Shown here: piece after piece, positions 1-9,564 of the stretch
Layout: every line of letters begins with the position of its first letter
How positions within the stretch are numbered: position 1 is the stretch's first letter
Assembly (NCBI RefSeq): GCF_030817015.1
Contig: NZ_JAUSYS010000001.1
Location: forward strand, 3,224,001 to 3,288,000
Source: Arthrobacter sp. V1I7
GTDB lineage: Bacteria; Actinomycetota; Actinomycetes; Actinomycetales; Micrococcaceae
DNA: 64,000 bases
Reading direction: 5' to 3'
Position numbers and translations under genes: made by a program
The notes under the pieces: model-generated
The model's database searches: none
Told to the model about the DNA's origin: nothing
What the model saw: the letters and a program-made list of their open reading frames with translations, nothing else

Positions 1-336
1 GCCACCCGGGAAAGCAGCATGCTCCGGCTTGGCGCCAGTCCCCGGTCCATGCTCCAGCTGCTCCGGGCGGCAAAGGCGACGGCGGCCCTGGCGGGACGGG
101 ACTTTGTGCTGCCGGACGACGTCGTGAACGTTGCGGAAGCGGTCCTGGCGCACCGGATCATCCTGGACCGCAAGGCGGCCAGCACCGGGGAGACGCCGCA
201 GAGCGTCATCCGGGCCGTGCTCGCAAAGATCCCGGTCACGCCCGAGGTCGGCGGGGCCCCGGTTTCCAGCAACGGCCGGAGCCCCGTTCCTGCCCGGGCG
301 GCGGCACAGTCCCCCCTCCCGCCGCATCTCAGCTAG
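1..336 (+). CDS. MoxR-family AAA+ ATPase, C-terminal fragment (5' end outside window)
   Basis: The reading frame is open from base 1, so this is the last ~111 residues of a longer protein. Visible sequence runs ATRESSMLRLGASPRSMLQL and then a helical segment (AKATAALAGRDFVLPDDV), which is the C-terminal lid of MoxR ATPases including the sensor-2-like arginine region. The P-loop and Walker B lie upstream of the window. MoxR proteins act as chaperone-like ATPases and are usually encoded next to DUF58 and transglutaminase or VWA genes, as here: the DUF58 gene starts 12 nt after this stop. The last ~40 residues are a low-complexity Pro/Ala tail. Identification is confident from the lid plus context; the substrate is unknown. 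Confidence 0.85.
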   Translation, partial: ATRESSMLRLGASPRSMLQLLRAAKATAALAGRDFVLPDDVVNVAEAVLAHRIILDRKAASTGETPQSVIRAVLAKIPVTPEVGGAPVSSNGRSPVPARAAAQSPLPPHLS

Positions 337-348
337 GGTGGTTCCGCC

Positions 349-1788
349 GTGGGGTTGATGGACCGCTTTCCCAGAAACATCTTCAGTACGCGCGGCTGGG
401 GCCTGCTGGGCGCGGGCGCCACCTTCCTGCTCGCGGCCCAGGTGATGGGACGCCGCGACCTGCTGGCGCTGGCCATCTTCCTGGTTGTCCTGCCGCTGCT
501 CGCGCTGGCCGGAACCCGGGTCCTCAAGCCAAGGTTCCAGGTCTACCGGGAGTTCCACCCCTCCACCGTCGAAACCGCTGCCACCACGACTGTCCTGCTG
601 GCCGTGGCCCGGACCGGGGCCGGCTCCGGTCAGGCCCTGATGGAAGAAAAACTGCCGGCAAGATTCGGCGAATCGCCCGCGTTCCGCTTCCCGGCGCGTT
701 CGGCGGCCGGAGGCACCAGCCGCTACGAGTACCATCTGCGGTCCGGGAAACGTGGCCAGTTCCGGATCGGACCGGTCACAGCCGAATTCAGCGACCCGTT
801 CGGGCTGTCGCTGCACCGACACGCGATCGACGACGGCGACATCCTCACCGTGACACCGGCCGCCGTCGAACTGCCGGTAACGGGCCTGGCAGGAGCCCGC
901 GGGCACGACGGCGTCACTGCCACCAGGATCCGCGGCAACCCGAGCGATGACGACGTGATGACCCGCGAATACCGCCACGGCGATCCGATGCGGCGCGTGC
1001 ACTGGGCCGCCACGGCACGGCATGGTGAACTCATGGTCCGGCAGGAGGAATCCGTGACCACCCCGGAGGCCACCATCATCCTGGACCAGCGGCTTGCGTC
1101 CTTTCCCCGCCCCGCCCACTCCCACACCGATGTCTCCGGCGTAGCGGACGCGGACGGCCACGAAATCAGCACCAGTGAGGCCTTCGAATGGGCCGTGACG
1201 GCCACCATGTCGATCTGCGCCCACCTCTCCGAGCGCAATTACGCGCTGCGCCTCCTGGACACCGACGGCGAGCCCGCGTTCCTCCATTCCCCCTCGGCCC
1301 CCGAGCCCGAAGCCGAGGAATACATCGGGTCCGCCGGACTGCAATCCGTCGCCGAGAGCCTGGCCGCCATCCATCTCAGCGGGCCCCTGCACGCGCGCCG
1401 CGACACGAAAGCCGCTTCCCGGCGCGGCACTCCGGCCGGGGCGGACTCCGCGCCGCGGCCCTTCGACGACCGGCTCATGGACAAACTGGCCGCGCACCGG
1501 CTGCGGGGACCCGTCCTCGCCATCCTCGGCACTGTTACGCCGCGTGAAGCCCGGGACCTCGCCCCGGCGGCCGGCTTCGGGATAAATGCCTTTGCCCTCG
1601 TCATCACGGAGCAGGCGCAGGAGACCGGCGAAGTCCTCGAAACGTTGCGGCTCGGAGGCTGGCGGGCTACTGCGGTTTCCGCCTCGACGGCATATCCGGC
1701 CGCCTGGTCAGCCTTTGACCAGGACGACGCGGTCACTCCTCCTCCCCGTAGCGCCGACGCGCCGCCCGGTGTGGGGGTCAGGCCATGA
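349..1788 (+). CDS. DUF58 domain membrane protein
   Basis: 479 aa from GTG 349; an AGGGTGG-like ribosome site about 7 nt upstream favours this over ATG 358. Residues ~13-55 form a two-helix membrane hairpin. The DUF58 signature with RRVHWAATARHGELMVRQ lies near residues 212-232. The C-terminal half is hydrophilic and probably cytoplasmic. It sits between moxR and the transglutaminase gene, whose ATG overlaps its TGA (ATGA at 1785), so the three are one transcription unit with translational coupling. DUF58 proteins are thought to work with MoxR in envelope-associated complexes; no biochemical activity can be read from the sequence. Confidence 0.88.
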   Translation: MGLMDRFPRNIFSTRGWGLLGAGATFLLAAQVMGRRDLLALAIFLVVLPLLALAGTRVLKPRFQVYREFHPSTVETAATTTVLLAVARTGAGSGQALMEEKLPARFGESPAFRFPARSAAGGTSRYEYHLRSGKRGQFRIGPVTAEFSDPFGLSLHRHAIDDGDILTVTPAAVELPVTGLAGARGHDGVTATRIRGNPSDDDVMTREYRHGDPMRRVHWAATARHGELMVRQEESVTTPEATIILDQRLASFPRPAHSHTDVSGVADADGHEISTSEAFEWAVTATMSICAHLSERNYALRLLDTDGEPAFLHSPSAPEPEAEEYIGSAGLQSVAESLAAIHLSGPLHARRDTKAASRRGTPAGADSAPRPFDDRLMDKLAAHRLRGPVLAILGTVTPREARDLAPAAGFGINAFALVITEQAQETGEVLETLRLGGWRATAVSASTAYPAAWSAFDQDDAVTPPPRSADAPPGVGVRP

Positions 1789-4319
1789 CACTCACCCCGC
1801 AACGCCACCCCAGGGCGGACGCCGGCTCGGCCAGGGCCGAACACGCAGCTGCCCTCCTTGCCCCCGCCGACGCCCCCCGGCGGCAACGCATGGGCGCCCA
1901 CCCGTGGGTGATGGCCCTGGCAGTCGCCACTGCCGTCGCGGGGGCGGCCCTTGGATTCAACGGCGTCCTGCGGGGCTGGGCCTGGTACTCCCCCGTGGTG
2001 ACGACCGTCTTCACAGTCTCCCTGACCATGGCAGGCCTCCGGGTACTGCGGTGGCGCACCGTATTCGTTGGTCTGGGCGGCCTGGCCTCGCTCGTTATGA
2101 TTCTGACGTTCACCTTTTTCCGTCCGCACAGCATCATCGGTTTCATCCCCTCCGGGGCCACCATGACCCAGCTGGGCCGGTTCCTGCGCCGCGCCAGCGA
2201 AACAGTCCTCGCCGAGAGCGCCCCGGTGGCCCCCAACGCCGGGATCGTGCTGCTGATCTGCGCCGTCCTCGGGCTGCTGGTGATGCTCCTCGATGCCCTG
2301 GCGTTTCCGTTGGCACTGCCCGCTACCAGCGGGCTCTGCATCCTGGCAATCCTCGTTGTCCCGGCCATGGTCAAGCCTCAAAGCGTGGGCGTGCTCGGCT
2401 TCGCGGGCGCCGCCGTCGGTTACCTGCTGATCCTGGCCAGCAGCCAGTGGTTCGCACCGGACCCCCGGACCCGGGCAGACACGGCCCGCAATCCCGGGCA
2501 GCTCCGGCGGGCCTCACTCACCGGCGCACTGGCGCTGACCGTCACGCTCCTGCTGCAGCTCGTGATCCCCGGCTTTGACCAAGGCACCTTCCCCCAGGGT
2601 TCGCGGCTCAACCCGTTCGGCGCGGCCACCGGACTCAACCCGATGATCAGTTTGGGCAACAGCCTGCGGAGTCCGACCGGCGACGGCCGCATCACCTACG
2701 CCACCAACGCACCCACCATCCCGTATCTCCGCTCCGTGACCGTGGACAGCTTCAACGGCGACTCCTGGTCCCCGGACGACCGGGAGGATACCCGCCGGGT
2801 GGGCACCGGGCGGATGGATACGGGGCTGGAGTCAGCCGCGACCGAACTCCGGGTGGTCACGGCCGTCAACACGGGCCTGTTCACGAGCCCGTACCTTCCC
2901 GTGCCGTACGCGCCGGAGGCGGTTAACGGCCTGACCGGGCGCTGGAGCTGGGACCCCGCCACGCTCAGCATCAAGGGACTCGACACCAATTCAAGGGACC
3001 AGCGGTACGTCGTGCTTTCCGCGGCCCCCCAGCTGACGCCGGACCTGCTGGAGCAGGCCCCGGCCCCGGCCCAGGGAGTCCCGGAGCTGTTCCTCCTGTC
3101 GCCGGCCAACGTTCCCGAGATCGTGCGCACGACGGCCGACACGGTGACGGCCGGCAGCGGGACCGCGTACGCCAAGGCGGTAGCAATCCAGAAGTACCTG
3201 CGCTCCCCGGAGTTCACCTACTCCCTGCAGTCCCCGGTGCAGGGCGGCTACGACGGCAACGGGCTCTCCGTGCTGGGCGACTTCCTCAGCCAGAAAAGCG
3301 GCTACTGCATCCACTTCGCCTCGGCCATGGCTGTCATGGCCCGGCTGGAGGGGATCCCCAGCCGCATTGCCGTCGGCTACGCCCCGGGCCGCCCCACCGG
3401 CGGAACGGTGTCCATTGCGGGCCAGGGCGCGCTTCCGGAATTCGAGGTGGACGCCCGGGACGCCCATGCGTGGCCGGAACTCTACTTCCAGGGCGTGGGC
3501 TGGGTAGCGTTCGAACCGACTCCCTCCCGCGGGGTTGTCCCGTCCTACTCGAGGGAGAACGCTCCACCCAGCGGCGCCAGCACCAACGAAAACAACGAAG
3601 GCCTGCTCCCCACCGAAGAGGCAAACCCCACCCCGCTGCCGCAGGTAGCCCCGGGCCCGCTCCCCGGCGCGCAAGACCCGGCGGATGCCGGTACCCAGTG
3701 GCTGCCCGCACTCTACAGCGCCGGTGCCCTGCTGTTGCTGGGCATGCTGGTGGTGTCCCCGCGACTGGCGCGACGGGGCGTCCGTCGCCGGCGCCTGAAG
3801 GCTGGCGGCGGAGCAAGTGGCGGGATTGCCCTGCCGGCTTTCGCTGAACTGCGTGATCTCGCCACGGACTACGGAGTTGCACCCGGGACCGCTGAGACGC
3901 CGAGGCACTTCTCCGAGCGGCTGCGGGCCTCCGTCGCCTTGGGCGGGCCGGATGGTCCCGGCGCTGCCGCCCACACGGCGGTGGCTTCCCTCACCGACGA
4001 TTTCGAGCGGCACCAGTACGGGCGCCCGGGCGGCGGGGCGGGCGACAACCGGCCGAGCGGCGCCGGGAACGCGGCTGCCGCCAGGATCGCCGCCGTCCGG
4101 GCCACGTTGCGGGCCAACGCGCGGCCGCTCGTCCGCGCCCGCGCGGCCTGGCTGCCGCCCTCGGTCATGGGCAGCTGGCGCCGGTCGGTATTGGCGCCTG
4201 TCAGTGCCCTGTCGCAGGTAGCAAAGCGCACCCGGCGCCGCGCTGCGGGTTCCTGGTTGAGGACCCGCAACGTGTTCCGCCGGGTGCGCCGGGCGCGCCG
4301 GGGCTGGCCTGCCCCCTAG
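1785..4319 (+). CDS. TgpA-type membrane transglutaminase-like protein (DUF3488 + transglutaminase core)
   Basis: 844 aa. The N-terminal third holds about six membrane helices (residues ~40-260, DUF3488). An extracytoplasmic transglutaminase core follows, with Cys508 in SGYCIHFASAMAVMARLEG and His561 in DAHAWPELYFQGVGW; the catalytic Asp should be in the FEPTPS region. After a Pro-rich linker there is another membrane helix (~645-665) and an Arg-rich cytoplasmic tail. Start ATG 1785 overlaps the DUF58 stop. Family members crosslink or hydrolyse at the cell surface; the substrate is unknown. Its stop overlaps the stop of the convergent aldehyde dehydrogenase gene within a single CTAG (4316-4319). 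Confidence 0.88.
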   Translation: MTLTPQRHPRADAGSARAEHAAALLAPADAPRRQRMGAHPWVMALAVATAVAGAALGFNGVLRGWAWYSPVVTTVFTVSLTMAGLRVLRWRTVFVGLGGLASLVMILTFTFFRPHSIIGFIPSGATMTQLGRFLRRASETVLAESAPVAPNAGIVLLICAVLGLLVMLLDALAFPLALPATSGLCILAILVVPAMVKPQSVGVLGFAGAAVGYLLILASSQWFAPDPRTRADTARNPGQLRRASLTGALALTVTLLLQLVIPGFDQGTFPQGSRLNPFGAATGLNPMISLGNSLRSPTGDGRITYATNAPTIPYLRSVTVDSFNGDSWSPDDREDTRRVGTGRMDTGLESAATELRVVTAVNTGLFTSPYLPVPYAPEAVNGLTGRWSWDPATLSIKGLDTNSRDQRYVVLSAAPQLTPDLLEQAPAPAQGVPELFLLSPANVPEIVRTTADTVTAGSGTAYAKAVAIQKYLRSPEFTYSLQSPVQGGYDGNGLSVLGDFLSQKSGYCIHFASAMAVMARLEGIPSRIAVGYAPGRPTGGTVSIAGQGALPEFEVDARDAHAWPELYFQGVGWVAFEPTPSRGVVPSYSRENAPPSGASTNENNEGLLPTEEANPTPLPQVAPGPLPGAQDPADAGTQWLPALYSAGALLLLGMLVVSPRLARRGVRRRRLKAGGGASGGIALPAFAELRDLATDYGVAPGTAETPRHFSERLRASVALGGPDGPGAAAHTAVASLTDDFERHQYGRPGGGAGDNRPSGAGNAAAARIAAVRATLRANARPLVRARAAWLPPSVMGSWRRSVLAPVSALSQVAKRTRRRAAGSWLRTRNVFRRVRRARRGWPAP

Positions 4320-5815
4320 CCTGCGTAGGGGTCGGCGATTCCGATGTACTGGGTGTAGAGGTATTCCTCGATGCCCTCCAGGCCGCCCTCGCGTCCGAGG
4401 CCGGACTGCTTGACCCCGCCGAACGGCGCCGCGGCGTTGGAAATCACGCCGGCATTCAGGCCCAGCATGCCGGTTTCCAGACGCTCGCCCATCCGGAGTC
4501 CGCGGTTCAGGTCGTTCGTGAAGACGTAGGCCACCAGCCCGTACTCGGTGTTGTTGGCCAGCCGCACCGCCTCGTCCTCGGAGGAGAACGTGATGATCGG
4601 CGCGACGGGTCCGAAGATCTCCTCGGACAGGATCCGGGTGCCCTCCGCGACGCCCTTCAGAATGGTCGGCTGGTAGAAGTATCCCGGTCCGTCCACCGGT
4701 CCGCCGCCGACGATCGCCACGGCACCGGAGGAGACAGCATCGCTGACCAGTTCGTGGACCTTGTCCCGGCTCTTCGCATCAATCAGCGGGCCGACCTTGG
4801 AGTCCGCTTCCGTTCCCCGGGCGGTGGTCATCTCGCCCATTTTCGCAGCGAACTTCCCGGCAAACTCATCGGCGACGGACTCGTGCACGATGAAGCGGTT
4901 CGCGGCGGTGCAGGCCTCACCCATGTTCCGCAGCTTGGCGAGCATCGCCCCGGCGACGGCGGCATCGACGTCGGCGTCCTCGAACACGACGAACGGGGCG
5001 TTTCCGCCGAGTTCCATCGAGGTCCGCAGGACCGTTTCGGAGGCGTCGGCCAGCAGCCGGCGCCCGACTTCGGTGGAACCGGTGAAGGAGAGCTTACGCA
5101 GCCGGGCATCCTTGATCAGTGGACCCGTGGTGGCGCCGGCGGTGGACGTGGGGATCACGTTCAGGACGCCGGCCGGCAGCCCGGCTTCCATCATCACGGC
5201 GGCAAACAGCTGCGAGGTCAGCGGGGTGAGGTTCGCGGATTTGAGCACCATGGTGCAGCCGGCGGCCACGGCCGGCGCGATCTTGCGGGTGGCCATCGCC
5301 AGCGGGAAGTTCCACGGGGTGATCAGCAGGCAGGGGCCTACCGGCTTCTTCGTCACCAGCAGCCGGGACTTCCCGTCCGGGGAGACGGAGTAGCGGCCAA
5401 AGGCGCGCACGGCCTCCTCGGAGAACCAGCGCAGGAACTCGGCACCGTAGGTGACTTCGCCCCGGGCCTCCGCCAGCGGCTTGCCCATCTCCAGGGTCAT
5501 CAGCAGTGCGAAGTCCTCGGCACGCTCGGTCACCAGTTCGAAGGCGCGGCGCAGGATCTCACCGCGCTGCCGCGGCGGCACCTTTGCCCAGGACTCCTGG
5601 GCGGCGGCGGCTGCGTCCAGCGCGGCGGCCCCATCCTCGGGCCCCGCGTCGGCGATGCTCAGCAGCACCCCGCCGGTCGAAGGGTCCTCCACATCAAAGG
5701 TCTTTCCCGAGGCGGCCGGGCGCCACTGCCCGTCAATCAGCAGGCCCGTCGGTACGGAGGCCAGCAGCGCACTCTCGCGCTCAGCGGTAATAATGGGCTG
5801 GGCAGTTACGGTCAC
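4316..5815 (-). CDS. gabD: NAD(P)-dependent succinate-semialdehyde dehydrogenase (ALDH superfamily)
   Basis: 499 aa from GTG 5815, chosen because GAGGGAG lies 6 nt upstream and the frame extends upstream only into non-conserved sequence (to 5926). Full ALDH fold: NFPLAMATRKIAPA segment, Lys in MVLKSANLTP, Gly motif FTGSTEVGRRL, general base Glu268 in MELGGNAPF and nucleophile Cys302 in NMGEACTAANRF. The pattern is closest to GabD-type enzymes that oxidise succinate semialdehyde to succinate in GABA breakdown. No gabT lies next to it, so the substrate is assigned by family resemblance; other short-chain aldehydes are possible. Probably monocistronic. Confidence 0.85.
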   Translation of the reverse strand: MTVTAQPIITAERESALLASVPTGLLIDGQWRPAASGKTFDVEDPSTGGVLLSIADAGPEDGAAALDAAAAAQESWAKVPPRQRGEILRRAFELVTERAEDFALLMTLEMGKPLAEARGEVTYGAEFLRWFSEEAVRAFGRYSVSPDGKSRLLVTKKPVGPCLLITPWNFPLAMATRKIAPAVAAGCTMVLKSANLTPLTSQLFAAVMMEAGLPAGVLNVIPTSTAGATTGPLIKDARLRKLSFTGSTEVGRRLLADASETVLRTSMELGGNAPFVVFEDADVDAAVAGAMLAKLRNMGEACTAANRFIVHESVADEFAGKFAAKMGEMTTARGTEADSKVGPLIDAKSRDKVHELVSDAVSSGAVAIVGGGPVDGPGYFYQPTILKGVAEGTRILSEEIFGPVAPIITFSSEDEAVRLANNTEYGLVAYVFTNDLNRGLRMGERLETGMLGLNAGVISNAAAPFGGVKQSGLGREGGLEGIEEYLYTQYIGIADPYAG

Positions 5816-6006
5816 GATTGACTCCCTCGTCGGCAATTCGGGTGAACTTGGGTCGGCTTCAGCGCTGGGGGCCAGCGCTGGATTTACCATCACGGTACTG
5901 CCGCATTCTCCGCGATGTCTACGCATACCCGCACTACCGCAACCGGGATCCGCTGTGCAGCTGCACAGCCACGAGTCGATCGCCCGATGCCGGCCTACCG
6001 GCCGGG

Positions 6007-6978
6007 TCAGCGCGCTGCGAGCACCGCGGAGTAGAGCTCCCGCTTGCTGACCCGGGTGTCTTCGGCCACCGCCGCGACGGCCTCCTTGAGCCGGATCCCC
6101 TGGGCAATCAGCGCATTGACGGCGGCCACGTGGTCCTCCGGCTTGCCTGGCTCCCGTTCCGGGGCGCCTCCGACGACGACGGCAATTTCACCGCGCACCT
6201 CGTTGCTCTCGGCCCATTCCAGCAGTTCGCGCAGGCTGCCGCGGATGACTTCCTCATACGTCTTGGTCAGTTCCCGGCAGACGGCGGCACGGCGGTCCGC
6301 GCCGAAACGTTCGCGCAGGGCGCGGAGCATCGGCTCCAGCCGGTGCGGTGCTTCAAAGAACACCATGGTGCGCCGCTCGGCATCGAGGTCCGCCAGCCGT
6401 GAGGAGCGTTCACCGGCTTTCCGCGGCAGGAACCCCTCAAAGCAGAAACGGTCCGTCGGCAGCCCGGACAATGCCAGCGCCGTAAGTACGGCCGAGGGCC
6501 CGGGGACGGCGGTGACCGTGAGGCCGGCCGCAACGGCCCCTTCGACCAGGCGGAAACCCGGGTCCGAGACCGACGGCATGCCGGCATCGGTGACCATCAC
6601 GAGGGTCTTCCCGGACCGGACCTGGTCCAGGAGCTCCCCGGTCTTGGCCGCCTCGTTGTGCTCGTGGTAGCTGATCACGCGGCCGCCCACGGTGACGCCC
6701 AGGCCCTGGACCAGCCGGTGCAGCCGCCGGGTGTCCTCCGCAGCGACGATGTCCGCCGTCGTCAGCAGTTCGATCAGCCGGGACGAGGCGTCACCGACGT
6801 TGCCGATCGGGGTCGCCGCCAGCACGATCCGGCCCGGGCCTGCCGGCGACGCAGCCGCCGGAACGCCGTCCGGAACTGTTTCCGGTTCGCGGGGCTGCCC
6901 GCTGGCCGCGCCTCCCTCGGCGGGCTGTTCTCCGGCGTCGCCGTCCTGATTCGGGGAGGTGTTCATGTCATGGTCCAC
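6007..6978 (-). CDS. rsmI: 16S rRNA (cytidine1402-2'-O)-methyltransferase
   Basis: 323 aa from GTG 6978; ATG 6966 is the alternative. The SAM-binding tetrapyrrole-methylase fold is recognisable from IVLAATPIGNVGDASSRL, AAEDTR, SYHEHNE, VTDAGMPSVSDPG and a PGPSAVLTALALSGL segment. RsmI methylates the ribose of C1402 in the decoding centre. The first ~45 residues are a Gly/Pro/Glu-rich extension with no homology role. It is divergent from the mannosyltransferase gene, the same pairing as Rv1003/Rv1002c in mycobacteria. A TAGGCT hexamer 6 nt before GTG suggests a leaderless transcript. Confidence 0.93.
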   Translation of the reverse strand: MDHDMNTSPNQDGDAGEQPAEGGAASGQPREPETVPDGVPAAASPAGPGRIVLAATPIGNVGDASSRLIELLTTADIVAAEDTRRLHRLVQGLGVTVGGRVISYHEHNEAAKTGELLDQVRSGKTLVMVTDAGMPSVSDPGFRLVEGAVAAGLTVTAVPGPSAVLTALALSGLPTDRFCFEGFLPRKAGERSSRLADLDAERRTMVFFEAPHRLEPMLRALRERFGADRRAAVCRELTKTYEEVIRGSLRELLEWAESNEVRGEIAVVVGGAPEREPGKPEDHVAAVNALIAQGIRLKEAVAAVAEDTRVSKRELYSAVLAAR

Positions 6979-6984
6979 ACGACC

Positions 6985-6990
6985 AGCCTA
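6985..6990 (-). promoter_or_regulatory. -10 hexamer of rsmI (leaderless geometry)
   Basis: TAGGCT on the minus strand, 6 nt before GTG 6978. Distance predicts transcription starting at or next to the start codon. Confidence 0.5.
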
Positions 6991-7028
6991 CTGCGGGCGC
7001 GAGGGCGGCCGGCGCCGGGCTGCAAAGG

Positions 7029-7034
7029 TAGCAT
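7029..7034 (+). promoter_or_regulatory. -10 hexamer of the mannosyltransferase gene
   Basis: TAGCAT, 7 nt before GTG 7042. It supports GTG 7042 as start rather than the in-frame ATG 7033 that overlaps the hexamer. Confidence 0.5.
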
Positions 7035-7041
7035 GGGCAAG

Positions 7042-8745
7042 GTGACGCAGACCCCCACGCGGCCCGCCGAGGCCGGTTCAGCCGGACCGGCGCCCTCGAC
7101 CGCCCCGACCGGACGCAATCTGGAGGGGCACCGCTGGATCAGCCGCCCCGCGGAGGCCTACACTCCCGAGGCCCTCAAGGATCGCCTGATCGGCGGTGTC
7201 CGGAGCTGGCGGGACTATCCGCCGTCACTGCGCCTGTGGTTCTGGCTGATCCCGGCCCTCACCGCCGCCCTCGGCGGGATCCTGCGCTTTGTCCGGCTGG
7301 ACACGCCCCGCAATCTGGTCTTCGACGAAACCTACTACGTCAAGGACGGCTATTCCTTCCTGATCAGCGGCTACGAACGGGCGTGGCCGGAGAAGGCCAA
7401 CGATTCCTTTATTGCCGGCAACCCCGGGGTTCTGCTCGACACGCCCGAGTACGTGGTCCACCCGCCGGTCGGCAAATGGATGATCGCTGCGGGAATGTGG
7501 CTCTTCGGCCCGGACAACCCCTTCGGCTGGCGGTTCGGAGCGGCCTTGGCCGGCACGCTGTCGATCTTCCTGCTGGCCCTGATCGCGCAGAAACTGTTTG
7601 GCTCACTGACCCTCGGGGCTGTCGCCGGCGTGCTGCTGGCAATCGACGGGCACCATCTGGTGATGTCCCGCACCTCGCTGCTGGATATCTTCCTGATGTT
7701 CTGGGTCCTGGCCGCGTTTGGCGCCCTGCTGCTGGACCGCCACGACGGCCGGCGCCGGCTCGCGGAACGGCTCGGCCGGCGGGCCGCCGCATCCCCCGGC
7801 GGCAGGCCATCAGCCCTCCAGCTCGCCTCCGGTCCGTGGCTGGGCATCCGCTGGTGGCGCATTGCGGCCGGAGTGTGCCTGGGACTCGCGGTCGGAACCA
7901 AATGGTCCGCCCTGTTCTTCGTTGCCGGGTTCGGACTGATGACCGTTTTCTGGGACCTGAGCGCCCGGCGGATCGCCGGAATCCACGGCTGGATCAGCGG
8001 CGGCATCCTCAAGGACGGCATTCCGGCGTTCCTGAGCATTGTCCCGGTCGCTGCCCTCACCTACGCCGCGAGCTGGACCGGCTGGTTCCGGTCCAAGGAC
8101 GCCTATTTCCGGCACTGGGCGGACACCAACGCGTCGGCGGAATGGGGCTGGCTGCCCAACGCGGTGAGGTCCCTCGCCCACTATCACCTGGAGGCGTACA
8201 AGTTCCATCAGGGGCTCAGCGCGGACCATCCCTACGAGGCGAGCGCGTGGACCTGGCTGGTGCTCGGCCGGCCCACCTCGTTCTTCTACGAATCCCCCTC
8301 ACCGGACAGCCCCGGCTGCGGGACGGGCAACTGCGCCACAGCCATCCTCTCGGTGGGTAATCCGCTGATCTGGTGGAGCGCGGCGATCTGCCTGGGCGTC
8401 CTGCTCTTCTGGTGGGCCGGCCGGCGGGACTGGCGCGCGGGGGCCGTCCTCGCGGGAATCGCAGCAGGCTACCTGCCCTGGTTTCTGTATCCGGACCGGA
8501 CCATGTTCTACTTCTACGCCGTGTCCTTCGAGCCGTTCCTGATCCTCGCCCTCGTGTATTGCCTCGGCCTCGTGCTGGGCAAGCGGACGGACCCCCTCTG
8601 GCGCCGTCGCTCCGGCTTGTACGTCGTGACGCTCTTCGTTGTCACCGCCGTCGTGGTGTCCGCGTTCTTCTACCCTGTCTGGGCTGCCGAGACCATTCCC
8701 TACCAGGACTGGCGGTTCCGGATGTGGATGCCGTCCTGGATCTAG
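7042..8745 (+). CDS. pmt: Dolichyl-phosphate-mannose--protein O-mannosyltransferase (GT39, PMT family)
   Basis: 567 aa from GTG 7042. Multi-spanning membrane protein with the conserved acidic pair Asp95-Glu96 (NLVFDETYYVKDGY) in the first extracytoplasmic loop, HPPVGKWMIA, and LVMSRTSLLDIFLMF, all typical of actinobacterial PMT enzymes. These transfer mannose from polyprenyl-phosphate mannose to Ser/Thr of proteins during Sec export. About ten or eleven membrane helices can be traced. Divergent to rsmI as in mycobacteria (Rv1002c). A short degenerate copy of its region 8424-8505 recurs at 11176-11262. The lectin-like exported protein and other surface proteins here are conceivable clients, by inference only. 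Confidence 0.92.
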   Translation: MTQTPTRPAEAGSAGPAPSTAPTGRNLEGHRWISRPAEAYTPEALKDRLIGGVRSWRDYPPSLRLWFWLIPALTAALGGILRFVRLDTPRNLVFDETYYVKDGYSFLISGYERAWPEKANDSFIAGNPGVLLDTPEYVVHPPVGKWMIAAGMWLFGPDNPFGWRFGAALAGTLSIFLLALIAQKLFGSLTLGAVAGVLLAIDGHHLVMSRTSLLDIFLMFWVLAAFGALLLDRHDGRRRLAERLGRRAAASPGGRPSALQLASGPWLGIRWWRIAAGVCLGLAVGTKWSALFFVAGFGLMTVFWDLSARRIAGIHGWISGGILKDGIPAFLSIVPVAALTYAASWTGWFRSKDAYFRHWADTNASAEWGWLPNAVRSLAHYHLEAYKFHQGLSADHPYEASAWTWLVLGRPTSFFYESPSPDSPGCGTGNCATAILSVGNPLIWWSAAICLGVLLFWWAGRRDWRAGAVLAGIAAGYLPWFLYPDRTMFYFYAVSFEPFLILALVYCLGLVLGKRTDPLWRRRSGLYVVTLFVVTAVVVSAFFYPVWAAETIPYQDWRFRMWMPSWI

Positions 8746-9564
8746 GGCAGGACTGCAGGGTAAGCCCGCCGCCGCCAGGCAGGACCGAAGCCCCCGGGTG
8801 CCATCACACCCGCCGCGGGGCAAAGCCGAAATCAAGCGGCCATCAGCGCCTTACGCCCCGACGCCCGGCGTGCTCGTGGCGGGGGTCTGCGGTGCAGGAA
8901 GGACCATCCACAACGAGCCAAGGTGCCGCGTTTTCATTCACAGCAGCGATGCCTTCTCGGCGTCCTGGACGAGCGAGGAATATTAGGCCCGTCGATGGCC
9001 CATCAGATGCTCAAGCCCATATAATTAATCTGGTAGTATATCCCATTCCTTGAGGCTAGTTTCATTGTACGCGGGGTTTAGCCCGCGTGACGCGATCCAT
9101 ATGGGTTGCATACCGATCTGTATCTCGTAACTTTCTGAGGTGTTCCTCAGTGATGTCGTCGCCACCCGCCTCTTAGCCGCAGTCCGCTTCCATCTCAACG
9201 GACCGCGAGCTCCAAGGATGCTAATTAACGGGCAGTTCTGTTCCGGGCTCTTCCATGCAAGGTGACGCCCCGGCATCTAGGAGATCCGGGCTCCGAAAGT
9301 CCGTCAGGGAGGACCTGATCGGATGAATCACCACGTCAACAATTCCGTCACGATAGCCGGCGTTGCGGGCCGTTGATGACTTGAGGACCTGGCCATCAGC
9401 CGCTCCCGCTACGGCCACGTCAGACCCCGTAAGCGTCATGACAAGGGGTAATTGCGGACGCCATCCCTGCACGCGGGAGGTTGCTAGCCGTCACCTCACC
9501 CGGAGCAGATTCTTTGATCCACACTCGTTGCGTGCATTATCTTGAACTATCTATGGAGGTTCCG
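8746..9564 (+). other. 819-bp gene-poor region of lower GC upstream of the lectin-like gene
   Basis: No convincing gene. Base composition drops from about 8990, with AT-rich stretches such as ATAATTAATCTGGTAGTATA near 9020. A perfect 7-bp inverted repeat (ACGCGGG/CCCGCGT, loop of 6) lies at 9069-9088. A minus-strand open frame at 9221-9472 (83 aa) resembles nothing I recognise. The end of the region carries the probable promoter of the next gene. It looks like inserted or decayed DNA. Confidence 0.5.
9514..9543 (+). promoter_or_regulatory. Candidate promoter of the propeller gene
   Basis: -35 TTGATC (9514-9519), 18-bp spacer, -10 TATCTT (9538-9543). The start codon is 21 nt further on behind a strong GGAGG, so this transcript would be leadered, unlike many neighbours. 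Confidence 0.4.

Noticed and set aside
1239..2381. Long minus-strand frame (380 aa) opposite DUF58 and the transglutaminase gene, and similar ones such as 19756-21603 plus, 26310-28803 minus and 34503-35990 minus.
   Set aside because: Shadows of strongly supported genes in GC-rich DNA; low-complexity composition and no homology.
9221..9472. Possible 83-aa minus-strand gene.
   Set aside because: No ribosome site, no recognisable domain and overlapping the probable promoter region of the propeller gene; kept only as part of the region description.
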